A stretch of DNA of 64,000 bases, from assembly GCF_016808095.1 (NCBI RefSeq), contig NC_068980.1:14387388-14451387 (forward strand), written 5' to 3'. The first letter of the stretch is position 1; each line of letters opens with the position of its first letter. The stretch comes from Vigna angularis. Its lineage: Eukaryota; Streptophyta; Magnoliopsida; Fabales; Fabaceae. Shown piece after piece: positions 39,000-51,480 of the stretch. Made by a program: the position numbers and the translations under genes. Under the pieces are notes generated by a model that saw only the letters and a program-made list of their open reading frames with translations, ran no database searches and had not been told where the DNA came from.

Positions 39000-40300
39000 T
39001 TAATGTTTCTTGAAGTTACTTCTCAAGCCTCTGCCTTAGCATCATCATGTTGGCCTTTTCCATGCGGCGTAGTTGCCTACTCATTCAACATGTCATCAAT
39101 ATTAATTAATCTGCTATTATAAAAATCCTTGTTGACATCAAAGTTGTCCTTACTGATGAGGATGTTGTACAAGTAAGTGGCATGTCGAAAAGCCTTAGAA
39201 AATATAAGTTCATGTTGTTTTAAGACAAAATGTTGGGCATCAACAAATGCCTTTTCCAACTTCTCCTGCTTGTTGTATTTGTTTGGAAAATTAGGGTCAT
39301 GTTGTCAAGCTTTCGCTGAACTTGACGAATTTCATCCCTTGATTTCTTCACTTTAGACCTCGAGCTACCTATTCTCGTTAATAGCTTTTTCTTTTCAGCA
39401 TCGTTAACTGCATGTGCATTCTAAAACTCCTTCTATTTGCTATTAAGGACCTTAGTGCCTCGTTAAGGGATTGTCGAATATCGTTTAACTTTTGCTTCAA
39501 TTTCTTAACCTCAATCAAATCTTCTTCATTGATGAATGCAAACCCTCGGCCAAGCAAGGCGGCTCAAGTACTCATCTCAAACAATGTAGGGTTGGAAACA
39601 TATGTAGGGTTGGAAACATGAACTTGTTACAAGGGGGTCACTACGAATATAACCGTGTTGATGTTGTCTTGGTCACAAAAAGTTTTGTCGGCCAACAATT
39701 TCTTTCGAACGTCCTTGAAGTATATTGCACCTTTTGGATTTAAAGAACCCATAACAATTGAAACATAAGAATAAATTCAACAAAGTTAACAACTTGACAA
39801 AAGGAATACTTTTGTAAAACAAAACATACCAACAAAATCATGTTGAAGATTGTGAGATAGGTCAAGATTGAGGAGTTGTCGAGTTGATAGCTATCAGTAG
39901 TTGCTTTAATATATCCAAGGCAATTGTCTCCTTCGTTGACATCATTGACATAACCAATGGCAAAAACATGAAAGATTTTTGGATCTAGTAGAATGGAAAC
40001 TTGTGCTTGTCACCATCCAAATGGCACTTGTGACACCTTCCTTTATAACCACTTTAAAAAAAGTATCTTTACAACCTTTGTAAGACAATATTCGACATCG
40101 ACAAATTGTACAAATCTCTCAACATAACACAAACATTTCACATTCCGTTATACATACCCTTACTCGTAATTGAAGCTTTTAGAAATTAGCGTAGCGACAT
40201 AATAAACACATTAACCACCCACATGAGGACAATATTAGAGATAACTCTTAATTATGACGAATCAAAGATTAATTGATTATGTTAAACACCACATATTAAT
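39000..40300 (-). pseudogene. Remnant of Tat-type antisense accessory ORF
   Basis: Minus-strand frames give a Lys/Glu/Gln-rich, coiled-coil-like stretch and a C-terminal piece with SKDNFDVNKDFYNSRLINID, ending near 39077 with DDMLNE. Several stops interrupt it, and 'aacataccaac' (about 39824) could be a relic splice donor on the minus strand. It follows the + strand integrase remnant and points the other way. That matches Tat elements of the Grande/Retand kind, which carry an antisense ORF between pol and the 3' LTR. The assignment rests on position and a general impression of sequence rather than on a motif I can name with certainty. Confidence 0.4.
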
Positions 40301-40369
40301 CGGAAAAACCAAATTAGACACAATTGGACCTATATAAGAACCCAAGTAAGGCCCTTGCCCAACACCACC

Positions 40370-40870
40370 TGTATAAATATATGTTCCATTTTTTGGTTCT
40401 TTTATTTAATTTGGTCTTTTTATTTTATTTTTTAAATTAATTTATAGTTTTTGTTAAAAAGATTCAATCAGGTCCTTTTCATTAAATTTGTATAAACGAC
40501 ATTAACACCGTCTTTGTACATGCCACGTGTCAGTTTGTAACATTTTTGTTTTTTTAATTTCTAATTTTTATAAGTGTCAGGTTTGTGTCGTGTCATGTAA
40601 CAATATTAGTGTCATGTGACAATGTTAGTGTTATTTGACAATGTCAATGTCAATACCATAATGTCAATATTAATGTCATGTATCAATACCACGTGACAAT
40701 GTCTTCCACATGATAGTGTTTTCACCACGTCACAATGTCTTGTATTTAATTTAGTCTTTATATTATTTTTTTACTAAATTGAATTCCATTTTTTTTTTAA
40801 ATTGAACAATGTTGTCCATTTCCAAAATGGAACCAAATTAATAATTAAGCCTAATTATGACTTATATTTT
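40370..40870. repeat. Short-word repeat rich in GTGTCATGTGACAATGT
   Basis: Between 40577 and 40735, variants of 'agtgtcatgtgacaatg' recur about eight times. Flanks read 'atttaatttggtctttttatt' (40410) and 'atttaatttagtctttatatt' (40744) in the same orientation. Possibly a decayed non-autonomous element; ends not defined. Confidence 0.45.
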
Positions 40871-43072
40871 CATGTTAAAATTATTTTTTTAGAATTTATA
40901 AATCAAATCACTCTGCATAAATATTAAAATTAATTAAAATTTTTAATTTAAATTTTAATAAAATATATATTTAATTTTAAAAGAAATGATCAAATTGTTC
41001 TTTGTCCATATTATTTGATATGGAAACCAAGTTTACTATTGACTAGAAGAACTAACTTACCATTCAAAGAAAACAATATATTAAAAGTGTAAATATAAAT
41101 TGTTTATTATAATTTTTAAATTTTAATATTTGAAATAATTAAAAGTATGTATTGTCTTTGTTAGCTTATTTATAAATTTAATTTCCCTAAAATATAGTTA
41201 ATTTTCACATGAAATTTAAACTAAATTATTAATATATATTATATCTTTTGATTTAATATTTCTACTTAAATTAATTTTCTAAATTAAATAATATTTATAA
41301 TAATAGAATAATTTTTTTAATTTATTTATTTTTATTGGTAAGTAAATTGAATTCCACAATATTTTGGAAAGTGATAATATTATTCAATTTAAAAAAATAA
41401 TTGAATTAAAAAATAAATATACATTGAATATAAAACATTATAGATGGTTAATTTTACATTACACTTACATTCACATCTGCACGTGACACTGATACCAACA
41501 CGTAATATTGATATGGTCACAAAATACAATATAATTTTCACAAATGAAAAAAACTTTAAAAATATTCATAAATATATAAAAACAAAAATAATATAAATTA
41601 CACGTGATATTTATAAATATAATAAAAATAATAAGAAGGTCCAAAATTTAATTAAACAAACATATATAAATTAACAATAATTTTATTAACAAGTAACATT
41701 TATAAATTAACAAATATTTAATTAAACAAAAAATAATAAAAAGAAGAAAATCAATAAAAATAAAAATAAATAAAGAAAAAAATATTTTAACCTTAAATTT
41801 AAAAACTAAAATAATAGTATGCATTTTATAAAATTTAGAAACTGAAATGACATAATCATCACATAAGTATAAACTTAGAGTATACTAATAACAATATTTT
41901 TTCTTTACAGTAAATAAAATAATAGATAATTATATTTTTAAATTTTTAATACTTTTAAGACTTAGCTAAAACATGAAATTACACTTAAAAATAAATTATT
42001 ATGGAAGGATTCATATAATATTTCTTTTTCTATCCAACGTAACAACAACATTTTCCCTATTTAAAATGCATAAAACGTTATCAAGGAAAAAGCTACATTT
42101 CTCTAGGCCTTTAAAAAATATTTTCATTTTGTGTTCAACATTTATTTTAAAATATAAAGTTAAAACGCATTTGATTTTTTCTACTTAAAAAAGTAATTAT
42201 TGATTTTATTCAATTAGTGGAAGTTTTTAAAAATGATATTATGTTCAGAAAACAACTATTTTTTATATGAAAGTAAACAATTGTTTTTTAAACAAGGGCT
42301 TCAAGCATAGAATGCGTTTGAAAAAAATTTAAGAAAAAAATTTAAGAAAAAAATATTTATAAAAGTAAGTTATGATTATTATATTTTTTAAAATTTTTAT
42401 CCTAATGAGTTATTTTAACTTGTTTCGACAAATTTTGTAGTTAAATTTATAATATTATCATCGTATTGTAAAAAACCATTATATAAGAACTTAATTAAGT
42501 TATTTATTCAAGTGCACTCTTAGAATTTCTTTATAAATATTTTATTTGTTTGGACACTCTATAAAACAATCTAAGATTGTGTGTTTGGCCAAATAGATTA
42601 ACATGCTATAAACACTTAGGAAAAGAAAATACAAATTAAATTAAATTTATTTTATAAGTTAAAAACATTTATTTACATCAAGTTAAAATCAAATTATACA
42701 CTCAATTTCTTGTAATAATAGAACGTAATAATAGAACTTAAAATGAGTAAATTAAATTTAACTGATTAACGAAACCAATTTATTTATTTATTTCTTATAT
42801 TTAAGTAGTAAAAAAAATATTTTTATTACTAACTCTAGTACTTCCTTTACATGTCAGTGGCTTCCAATTAACTCTTTTTTTCTTTGAATTTCTATTCATT
42901 TATCCAAAGTTGTTTTTTTTCAAAAACATATTAAGTTAATCTATGAACCTATCAAAGTTACTATAGAAATTATATGATTTAATATATAGAAATTATATGA
43001 TTTAATAATAATTACAAATTGTGGACCATCTTTGTAAGGCATCCTATGTGTCCCCCAAAAAAATATTTTGAT

Positions 43073-43077
<5 letters not shown>
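40871..43077. other. Very AT-rich intergenic DNA, nothing recognised
   Basis: Poly-A/T-rich, with scattered short ORFs at chance level. Confidence 0.5.

Positions 43078-43108
<31 letters not shown>
43078..43108. repeat. (AT)n microsatellite
   Basis: About 15 AT units. Confidence 0.93.
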
Positions 43109-43110
<2 letters not shown>

Positions 43111-43283
43111 TGATCAATTTTTCTCCTAATAACTTTAAAGAATGCATTTTTCTTACAGTCCTTCGTGAAAAAAAATGAGAAGATTATATTTTTCAAAATT
43201 ATTAAAGAAGTAACTTAGCTTTGATATTTTCATAGTAGTTTTTTTTTGTCATTAATTGAAAGCATATTTGATGTTTAATTAAT

Positions 43284-44007
43284 GAGAGTTACTCCCTCCA
43301 CCCCTATTCCTACACCTCTCCAGATTTTTTTCTTATTTAAAAAATATTTAACTTTTATCATTTAACTTTTTTTATCTTTTTTAAAACCCTAATTATGTAA
43401 CCCCCACCTTTTCACTTTTCTCACCCCCTCACTTTCTCTCTTCCTCTCTTCTTGGGACACACAAAGTCCTCACTCCCTCCCTCTTTCTCTTCGTTTATTT
43501 TTCTCTTGTACATTATTGTGGTTAAAGTTTCATTCTTTTTGTTCTTTTTGTATATGTGCTCTGTAAATGGATGTATGTGGTGCGTAGTGTAAGAGAAAGA
43601 AGAGAAACGCGAAGGCTTGAACGGATGTGGGAAATTTGTTCAGCCTTCAACGAATCTTGAGATCTGTCCACGGATATCAAGATCTGTTGAAGGCTGAACA
43701 AATTTCTCACATCTGTTCAAGCCTTCGCGTTTCAACTCTTTTAATTATTTTTTTGTTTTTAGTTTATTAAGTTTTTTTGTAGATTTGAATTTCTGAATAT
43801 TACAAATGTTTATTTGTGTAGATTTTACATAATTTAATAATTTTTGTAATATTTTTTATGTATAAAAAAAAATAAAATAAATTGTTGAAAGAGAAAGAGG
43901 TGGTAGGAATGGATCTTGATTTACATCAACTCTCATGAGAAAAAAACTTTTAACTGCAGGGCAAAATAAAAATAGAGAGATGCAGTGGTGGTGAGGGAGT
44001 AACCCTC
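43284..44007. mobile_element. MITE (724 bp) with internal hairpin, Mutator-like duplication
   Basis: The left end GAGAGTTACTCCCTC and the reverse complement of the right end, GAGGGTTACTCCCTC, match at 14 of 15. The flanks TTAATTAAT (43275-43283) and TTGATTAAT (44008-44016) match at 8 of 9, fitting a 9-bp duplication. There is no transposase. The centre holds a 130-nt foldback, annotated separately. A pyrimidine-rich tract (43290-43510) precedes it. Confidence 0.75.
43604..43733 (+). other. Near-perfect 57-bp foldback, possible small-RNA precursor
   Basis: Arms 43604-43660 and 43677-43733 are complementary over 57 positions around a 16-nt loop. Two positions are G opposite T, so they pair as G:U only in + strand RNA; in minus-strand RNA they would be C:A mismatches. 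One 2-nt mismatch (GA in one arm opposite AG of the complement) lies near the loop. The stem contains GCGAAGGCTTGAAC and AAATTTGTTCAGCCTTCAAC. A transcript would form a hairpin suited to Dicer-like processing. Expression and precise processing cannot be read from sequence. Confidence 0.6.
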
Positions 44008-44016
44008 TTGATTAAT

Positions 44017-44605
44017 GGACCTTGAAGGCATGTTAGAATGCAGTGATGAGAAGCAAGCAAATCCCTGTGGACCAAGAAAAAAACAAAAAGGCCGAAAAAT
44101 TATGAGTTTCTATTTTTCTTTTAGTGCTATACCTTTATGGGCCTTTTGAATGTACTTTTTCGAATCCAAATGTTCATAAGAAAAGACTATAGAAAATGTT
44201 GGTGTCGTTATTAGCTGGAGAAATAATCATGGTGAAGTTTATGATTTCTTGGACCTATGTTACAATAATGTTAATAGGCATCATTTTTTTCACATCAACA
44301 AAAATAAAAGACATGATTTTTTCAGTTGTTGTTTCCTACCTAGGCAATAGGGAAAGAAAAGAGCACCGAAAAAAAGTTGCTGATTCCTTTTTCGTCACGT
44401 AAAAAGGTCTAACAAACAAAATGGATAGAAAAAAATGCAACACCTTACATTCAATTACATTCACACCTTATTCATCATTGTAGTTAGGTTTAATTCATTT
44501 TTAAATATATCTGTAAAACATAAATTTGAATATTTTTAATTGAATTTTTATGAAACTTTTTGTTTTTATTATTCACTCAAAAAAATATTTTTTAATTCTC
44601 TTTGA

Positions 44606-44607
<2 letters not shown>
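44017..44607. other. Intergenic DNA, nothing recognised
   Basis: The ORF 44196-44402 is hydrophobic by composition but has no known domain or gene context. Confidence 0.45.

Positions 44608-44669
<62 letters not shown>
44608..44669. repeat. (AT)n microsatellite
   Basis: About 31 AT units. Confidence 0.95.
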
Positions 44670-44702
44670 CTAAGTGATGTTATTGTTATCTTGACCATCG
44701 TC

Positions 44703-45600
44703 TTATTTTTTCTTCCATTGACTTAATAAGTTTTTATTTTCGTCCGTTTAAAGTATTTCTCTAGTTTTTGTAAAATTTGTTTAATTTTATCCTTTTTACT
44801 AATCGCATTTAAATTGTTAACGGCGTAATGTCCATCTAACCAAATATTAAATGAATTGTCAGTTTTGAATGTGCGTGACAAATAAAATAAATATGACGTA
44901 AAAACATGATAAACGAAAGTGGTTTCTATGAAAAAAAAATTGGGGTTGTTCTGGTTTCCTTTTTTTTTTTTCAGGATGTTCCTTTTTTTGTAGTGGGGTT
45001 TAGGTTTTTGTCGCGATGTCTTGACTTTTGTTTTGTTTCCCAATTTTGTGTGTTGATGTTTTGAACAAATGAGTAAAATGTTGTTTTTCGTGTGAGTGGG
45101 CAACACTTTGGTGTGTAAAATGTTGTTTTTGGGATTTAGGTTTCCTTTTGTTTTGTAGGATGTTCTGGTTGCTCAAGAGATTTGGGGCTTTATGGATTTT
45201 TGATTTGCAGGTGAAGTGAACCTCGTGAATTGCAGCAAAGGGTTTCTCGATCTCACTTATAGACTCGCGGTGATGGCCTAAGGGAGATGATGGTGGTTGT
45301 TGGTTCGTTATAGTGGTGCAAAGATGGAAGTTCGTGAATCGCGTTTGGGTTCAATAGTACAACGATGGTTCGTTGTGGCTTCGAACCTGGTGAATTTTGC
45401 ATGGATTCACGGTGGTTCGAAAACGGTAATGGTGGCTTGTGGTTGCTGTAGTGGTGGATGACAGTGGTCCAATTTGGGTACTAGGGTTTCTGACCCAGCC
45501 TTCGAAAGCAAAGTCAATTTCCCCACTTTCATAGAAACCACTTTTTACGTCATATTGATATGAAAATCTGACACCTCACTTAATTATATTTTGTAATAAT
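44703..45600. mobile_element. Partial long-TIR element with GC-richer interior
   Basis: The left arm portion 44840-44950 (ending AAGTGGTTTCTATGAAA) is complementary to 45512-45595 (TTTCATAGAAACCACTTTTT), continuing outward through 'tatgacgtaaaa' and 'aattgtcag'. The outer left sequence (44703-44840, with AACGGCGTAATGTCCATCTAACC) has no right-hand partner, so the right end is truncated. The interior 45180-45490 is rich in GGTGG and TTCGTG, like the other captured-fragment elements. Confidence 0.5.
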
Positions 45601-46000
45601 ATTAGGTGTAGTAACATATGATTATAGTAAAGAAAATCATTTCTAAACCATAAATTTTCACCAACATGCTACACCATAAGCAAAAGAGAAAAGAGTAAAG
45701 TATAACTATGAGAACCTAGAAATGACACTATAATATTAGTTTTAAAGAGTAGTAGTTTTAAAGAGATGACACTATAATATTTTAAAATATAAATTCAAAC
45801 TATAAAACAAATTTCTAAGGAAGAATAAACAACATGACTAATGAAAATGACTATTGTCATAGAGAATCATGCAGAGAACAAATCTTTATCAAAAGGGAGA
45901 GGATGATGACAAACGTCCTAGTCATGACCAAGTGCATACAAGAAGAATGAGTTTCATTTGAGCTAAGTGGACAAAAACTCTTAGTCTCATGTGTCAATGG
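45601..46000. other. Intergenic DNA, nothing recognised
   Basis: 'actataatattttaaa' and 'agtagttttaaagagatgac' form small local repeats. No gene. Confidence 0.45.
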
Positions 46001-46624
46001 TGATTGTAAATAATTATAGTAGGTTATTTTAGGTATTCTATTTTAGGCCAAGTAGTATAAAATTTTCTTTAGGTCTTGTATTTAGGCTAATAGTCTAGTT
46101 TTGGGCCTAAAGAGTTAGGCTTTCGGCATGGAGTGAGAAATTAAAGCTAATTTAACTTAATTATGTGCTAGTTTGCTCTCCAAGGTAGGATTAACCTTAT
46201 TCCCTTACGTCTCTAAGCATGGAAAGTATGACCTTTCCACATAGGAAGTCACATTAGAAGCATGACTCTTTTGGCTCTCAAATTTAAGAGTTTGAATTTG
46301 AATTTTCTTTCTCCTTTTTGTAGACACATATAGGGTTTCTTGGCCTATAAATAAAGGTCATCACCTCTTGTATTTTAACTTTTATAATAGTAAAGAAATG
46401 TTGCCAAAATTATGTCGTTAAACTTGCCTTGAAGTTCTTCCTAGATTGGTTTTCTCTTCTAAACTACTCTAGGCTTCCTTTCCCAACCGTTGACCTCACC
46501 TCTCCCTAGGAAACTCTCCATAACCGAATCAAACACCATCAGTCCTTCTACATTTCATAGCTTCCACACTGTGCTTCATCCATTTCTCACTTTGATTGCA
46601 AGCTTGCTTAGAGAAAGGCTATCA
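46001..46624 (+). repeat. Gypsy 5' LTR candidate (624 bp)
   Basis: Starts TGATTG and ends CTATCA (inverted TGATWG). TATAAATA lies at 46346-46353, followed by a transcribed-looking R/U5. A tRNA-Met-like primer site follows directly and a gag relic lies downstream in the same orientation. The 3' LTR is not in the window. Confidence 0.6.
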
Positions 46625-46626
46625 TT

Positions 46627-46639
46627 TGGTTTCTAGAGC
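46627..46639 (+). other. Primer-binding-site candidate (tRNA-Met type)
   Basis: TGGTTTCTAGAGC, close to the common plant form TGGTATCAGAGC, starting 3 bases after the LTR end. Confidence 0.55.
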
Positions 46640-48393
46640 AAATTTTCTTGATGGTTTTTACAAGAGATAAGTGTTTATCCTCTAAGTCTTTAATTTCCAT
46701 GTTGTTCATTGAATACTTTTCATGTTTCAAGTTGATTCCATCGATTAAATTGTTGTTATATGTCTACTTGTTGTGGTACAAACTCATTTGTTGCTTCTTA
46801 AACCATCTACATGTGCTTTTAGGTTTCTATATGTGTAACCATGTATGTTTTTGTATTTTCTTGAGTTTTTATCATTTTGTTCGGTTGAAATGCTTTATAT
46901 TTTTCATTTTGATTTTAAAATCCATATGTTGTGTCTAAAGTCTTGTTTAGTCCTTATCTTGTTTTATCTTATTGTTTAACCAATTGAAAACTTGAAAAAC
47001 ATATTGTCTTGGTATTATCTTGAAAACTGCATATTATATGTGCTCTTAAGTGCATTTGTTTTTCATTTTTGAGTTCATACTTGTTCGTAGATCATTAATA
47101 AGTTTTTAGAGTTAGATTTCCATTATATTTTGTTGAAATTTAATTCATCTTTTTTTGAAGTTCAATTCATCTTTTGTTGAATCCTTTAGGTTTCCATTTG
47201 AGATTTACTACTTGTTGTCATTTTAGGTTGAATGCAAAATTTGTCATATCATTTTCAGTGGTGTAGCGGCTTAACCGAATAGATTGAAAAGAAACTGGTG
47301 AAGAAAAAAGTTTAAAAATAAAAATACAAGTGATAGTTGCAAACAAAAAAATAATTGAAAAGAGAAGTATGAAAATCATGTGTGTGATAGCCACTACATC
47401 TAGTAGATTTGATTTGTGAAAGCATTTTATCATTTTAGGTTTTGATTCTTGAGTTTCATCATTTTTAGCTCAAAAACTTATGCATATTTGGTACCTTGAA
47501 TTCATTGATTTGTTTCGGCCTTGGGGATAATTAGATAGTTTGCATCTTAATCTAATTGTTTTTGGTTTTTGAATTTATTCTAGTGCAATTCTTAGGTAAA
47601 TTTCATGTGTATGCTTCCTCTTTGTTTTACTCTTTAATTTCTTGCTGGTCTTGTTTGAATCTCCTCGAGTATGTCTTGGCAATTCTTAGTTTGAGTTTAA
47701 CATTCCTTAATTTTTGCTTTTCTTGCTTTGATTCTTTGATGTCTTGGTTTGGGTATCAACAGTTAGTGTTGTTTCCTACTTAGAGGTGTACTAATTTCCT
47801 AAGGTTGCATCCTAGAAAGTGGAGTATCTTCAATAAAAGAAACTCATATTTGGAGAACTCAACAAGTGGAAGTGCAAGAGAATTGAAACACTTGGAGAGA
47901 AAAGTAAAAGAAAGAAGCAAGAGAGAAGAAGATTGAAATACCTTAGAGAGGAGTTGTCTTGTTTTTGTTGTAATTTCTTGGTTTTAAACATGTGTATATG
48001 TGATCTAACTAGGTTCCTTGGGGAAGTCATTAATTAGAACCTTAATCAATTAATAAAATTTCTTAGATAGTGAGTGTGTCTTGAAGGTTCACAAGTTCCA
48101 ACAAGTCTCACCTTAAGACACACTTAGTTTTAGGTGCTTTAATTTCTTGATTTGCTTTGCTTGTTTTTGTTTTATAGCGTAGTCTGATTCAACTTTCTCT
48201 TTCACTTAATTCTACTTGAAAAGTTTTGTGTAAGAAGTATTGAGATAAATTTTGGCTAGGAAAGACTTGGTACTTAAACAATCCAAGTGATTCACCTATC
48301 TTTCTTGGAAGTAAACTTGAGAAATTTGCTATCTATTTCTCCTTTGGAGTTTCTTTTAAAGACAAAGAAAAACATAAAAGAAAAACAAAAATC
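46640..48393 (+). other. Untranslated leader of the gypsy relic
   Basis: T-rich sequence between primer site and gag, with no protein I recognise. Short + strand ORFs (46648-46938, 47556-47783) are hydrophobic by composition and not called. Confidence 0.4.
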
Positions 48394-49490
48394 ATGTATA
48401 GGGATCCTTCTTATCAAACTAGTACTAACTCTAGTGATGAAGCTTCAAAAAGTTTGACAAAATTATTGAAGAGCTAAAGTCACTATAAATTTGAAAAAAG
48501 TAAAAAGATAGTAGGAGAAAATTAAGAGTAGGGACAAATTAAGCAAGATCTCCAAGACTCAAACACACACAAACTCACACTTTGAGGAGGATAGTAGACT
48601 AATGGAAAATTTTTATCTAGCTCCTCCTCTTCCACAAAGGATAAATAAAAGAGAACATGACCTAAGAGAGATTAGGGTAGATCTTCCTCACTTCCATGGG
48701 AAGGATGATGTTGAAGTGGAATAACTATTTGCTTGCCACTAAGTGAGTGAGAAGATAAAAGTATCATTAACCACCCTTAGCTTTTAGGATATGCCATGAA
48801 TTGGTGGACATCCCTAGAGAGGGAGTGTAAAATCAACAATGCTCTCATTGTGCAATATTGAAATGATTTAAAGAGTGTCCTTAGGAGGAGACACATTCCC
48901 TCCTACTACCATAAGGAGTTTATGGATAAGCCACAACGACTTTATCAAAAGAACATGAAGGTAGTATAGACAAAATATGGAGTTGTACATGATGGGGTTG
49001 GGATAAGGTAGCATGAGGATACCATCATATCTAGGTTCCTAAGTGGTTTTAATCTTGACAATAGGGATAAAATGAAATTGTTGTCCTACCAAGACTTTAA
49101 TGACTTGGTACAATTTTTCATAAAGGTGGAACAACAAAAATTGAAAAAGGTTTGAAAGACAACCACTCTAGCTTTTATGGGAATAAAGACTACAATAGGG
49201 AGGGGAATAAGTCAAAGAAGAATCCTCTAGGAACTTAGAAAGATAAACAAAAAAACCAAGAAAGGGATCATCATCTCACACTCACACTAGTTATATTAAA
49301 TGCTTTAAGTGTCTTGGTAGAGGTTACATTGCATCACACTGTCCACAAAGAAGACCATGATACTTCAGAAGTAAACATCTATAACAACCAAGATAAGGAG
49401 AGTGGGAGTTAGAGTGAGGAGTCCATGGAGTCTAAAAGTAAGGATGCCTACCCTTGTGATGAAGACCTTCTTATGATGAGAAGGGTCCTT
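48394..49490 (+). pseudogene. Ty3/gypsy gag relic with zinc knuckle
   Basis: The + strand begins with an ATG at 48394 (MYRDPSYQTSTNSSDEASK) and, read across stops and frame changes, gives LPHFHGKDDVEVE, LFACH, YAMNWWTSLERE, FLSGFNLDNRDKMKLL and FNDLVQFFIKVEQQKL. This is the typical retrotransposon gag order: 'DVE' region, WW, SGL-like motif. A zinc knuckle follows near 49300, CFKCLGRGYIASHC, in which the usual second-half His (GHIAS) is Tyr. About eleven codons seem missing after DVEVE. At least five stops are present, so it is non-functional. It is oriented with the LTR at 46001 and interrupted at 49505 by a CACTA-like end. Confidence 0.78.
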
Positions 49491-49505
49491 AACAATCAAC
49501 CTAGT

Positions 49506-49900
49506 CACTACGCAAAAAATGTCTAATATATAGTGTTTTTAGGCATTCTATTAGAGCGATGTCTATTAATAGGAGTGTTTATAGACAACGTTTGCAGATA
49601 AAAGCATTCTCTATGTACTCTTCAAATTCTACAAAATGTGCTCTCTATCAATCTACCTATAGACAACGCTTGTATCTTCAAGCGTTTTCTATTTATGGTT
49701 AAAAAAGTCACTGCTTCCTATAAAAATTGCTCTCGATCAGTCATTAATTGTACTTTAATAAAAAAAATGTTTTCTCAAACAAGTGCTCTCTATTGGTTCA
49801 ATTTTTTTTATAATTTATTTAATTTGTCATTCATTCCTTCTTATTTTAGTGTTTTATCTGCAAAAAAAACATCTATGACAGTTATACTAATCTAGAGCAA
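49506..49900. mobile_element. CACTA-like left terminus and subterminal repeats
   Basis: Starts CACTACGCAAAAAATGTC immediately after the gag/protease-like text, with AGT (49503-49505) as a possible duplication. Subterminal repeats of (A/T)AGACAACG(T/C)TTG and AAGC(G/A)TT(T/C)TCTAT alternate in both orientations to about 49810. A matching GTAGTG right end was not found in the window, so it is partial or rearranged. Confidence 0.55.
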
Positions 49901-51480
49901 GATGGGTAAAATTTTGTTACACAAGAGAATTTATGTACATAAGCATACTAATTTATAGATATGACAAGGAGATTTTGCATTGCACTATTCAAACTAGCGG
50001 TTAGAATAAAAATAAATGAAGAAAAAATCAATGCCCTCGGATTTCATAATTTCATAAAAAAAAGATCAAAAACTTTTATCATAGATTCACAAATCAAATT
50101 ACATTCATCCTGCAACGTTCCAACAAACAACACAAACACAATACTTATGTAGTTTTAAAAAAACCAACATAGTGGAATGAAAAGAGAAAAGAAAAGAGAG
50201 ATAGAGATGCATATTAGGTTCCGATCCAAAATCGTGAAGGCTCATTAATTACTACACAAAGGCAAAGGTTAATGAGAATCAAAGAACTCCTAAATTAACG
50301 TATGAATATGAGAACCTTAAATAATACCAAAGGCTCTGAGAAAAAAAATGTTTATAGAAAACATCAAATATTAGGAAGATTATGAAAAAAAAGGTCAAAG
50401 AATGATCATTACTTTAGTATATCAATTATAAATTATTATCAAAATAATATTTCGAAAAACATCAAAATAAGCAAAGCATAGGGAAAAAAAAATAATAAAT
50501 GACAAAGTTAACAAATATAACTTTCCAACATGTTGCCAATAAATTTTTCAATAAGTTCCTCTTTTTAACATGTTGGTAGTCAAACATAACTTTGTAGGTT
50601 GTGCAATTCCATCAAAAGTGTAATTTAAACCACTCAAAGGCCAGTGCGTACCATGAAAGTTAAGACAAAATCGTATATAACACTAATATGTCTAAACACT
50701 CTCATATGTTTTGAAGTTTAACAAAACAACATTAAATGAAATAAGAATATGAAGATGCCATCACCAAAATATCAGGACAGCAAAAACTTAAGTGTTAAGC
50801 TCAAAATCTCTAAATACCTAATAACATAGGAAAACCTTAGAAAAACACTTAGGCCTAAACGAGACGATATACTAAACGATTCCCAAAGTTAAAATGTCTA
50901 TGAGAGTTGTGCTAAAAGCAAAAGATATATTGTTCCAAACGGTAACCAGTCAAACTCTCAAAAGAATGTAAACGTGTCGAGACAATGTTTTTGGTAAAGC
51001 CCTTTAAGAGTTTCAATCAATATTCAAAAAATGTGTAAAAGACAAACTTGCTAAACATTCAGGCTGAAGGAAGTAGAATATTAAAGCGTTTACAACATAC
51101 TAGATGACACCATGAGCTAAAATGTGTACTTCATCCAACTTTGAAGTCCTTAATATGATTACTAGTATCTTAAGAGAAAAGGTTAAATAATAAAATGCTA
51201 CATGAATGGTAGAAAACATAAAAAACACCATGTTGTTCTAAACAAGCATTAAATGTAATTAAATGCTCAATGTTCAAAAACCACAAAAGTGGTAAGAGAA
51301 AAGACATATTTGTTGCATGCATATCTACTTTATTTTGTGCAGATCACCTACTACACGCATCCACATGCTCTATTTGAAATATAACAGAAGTGAACGTTAG
51401 ACACAAAGAAGGCATTCACGAAATGTTCTCTCCATCATAAGTCGTACCAAGAAAATAATACAACCTACTTCTATCAAAGT
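49901..51480. other. AT-rich DNA, nothing recognised
   Basis: Could be the interior of the CACTA-like element; no transposase motif seen. Confidence 0.4.
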
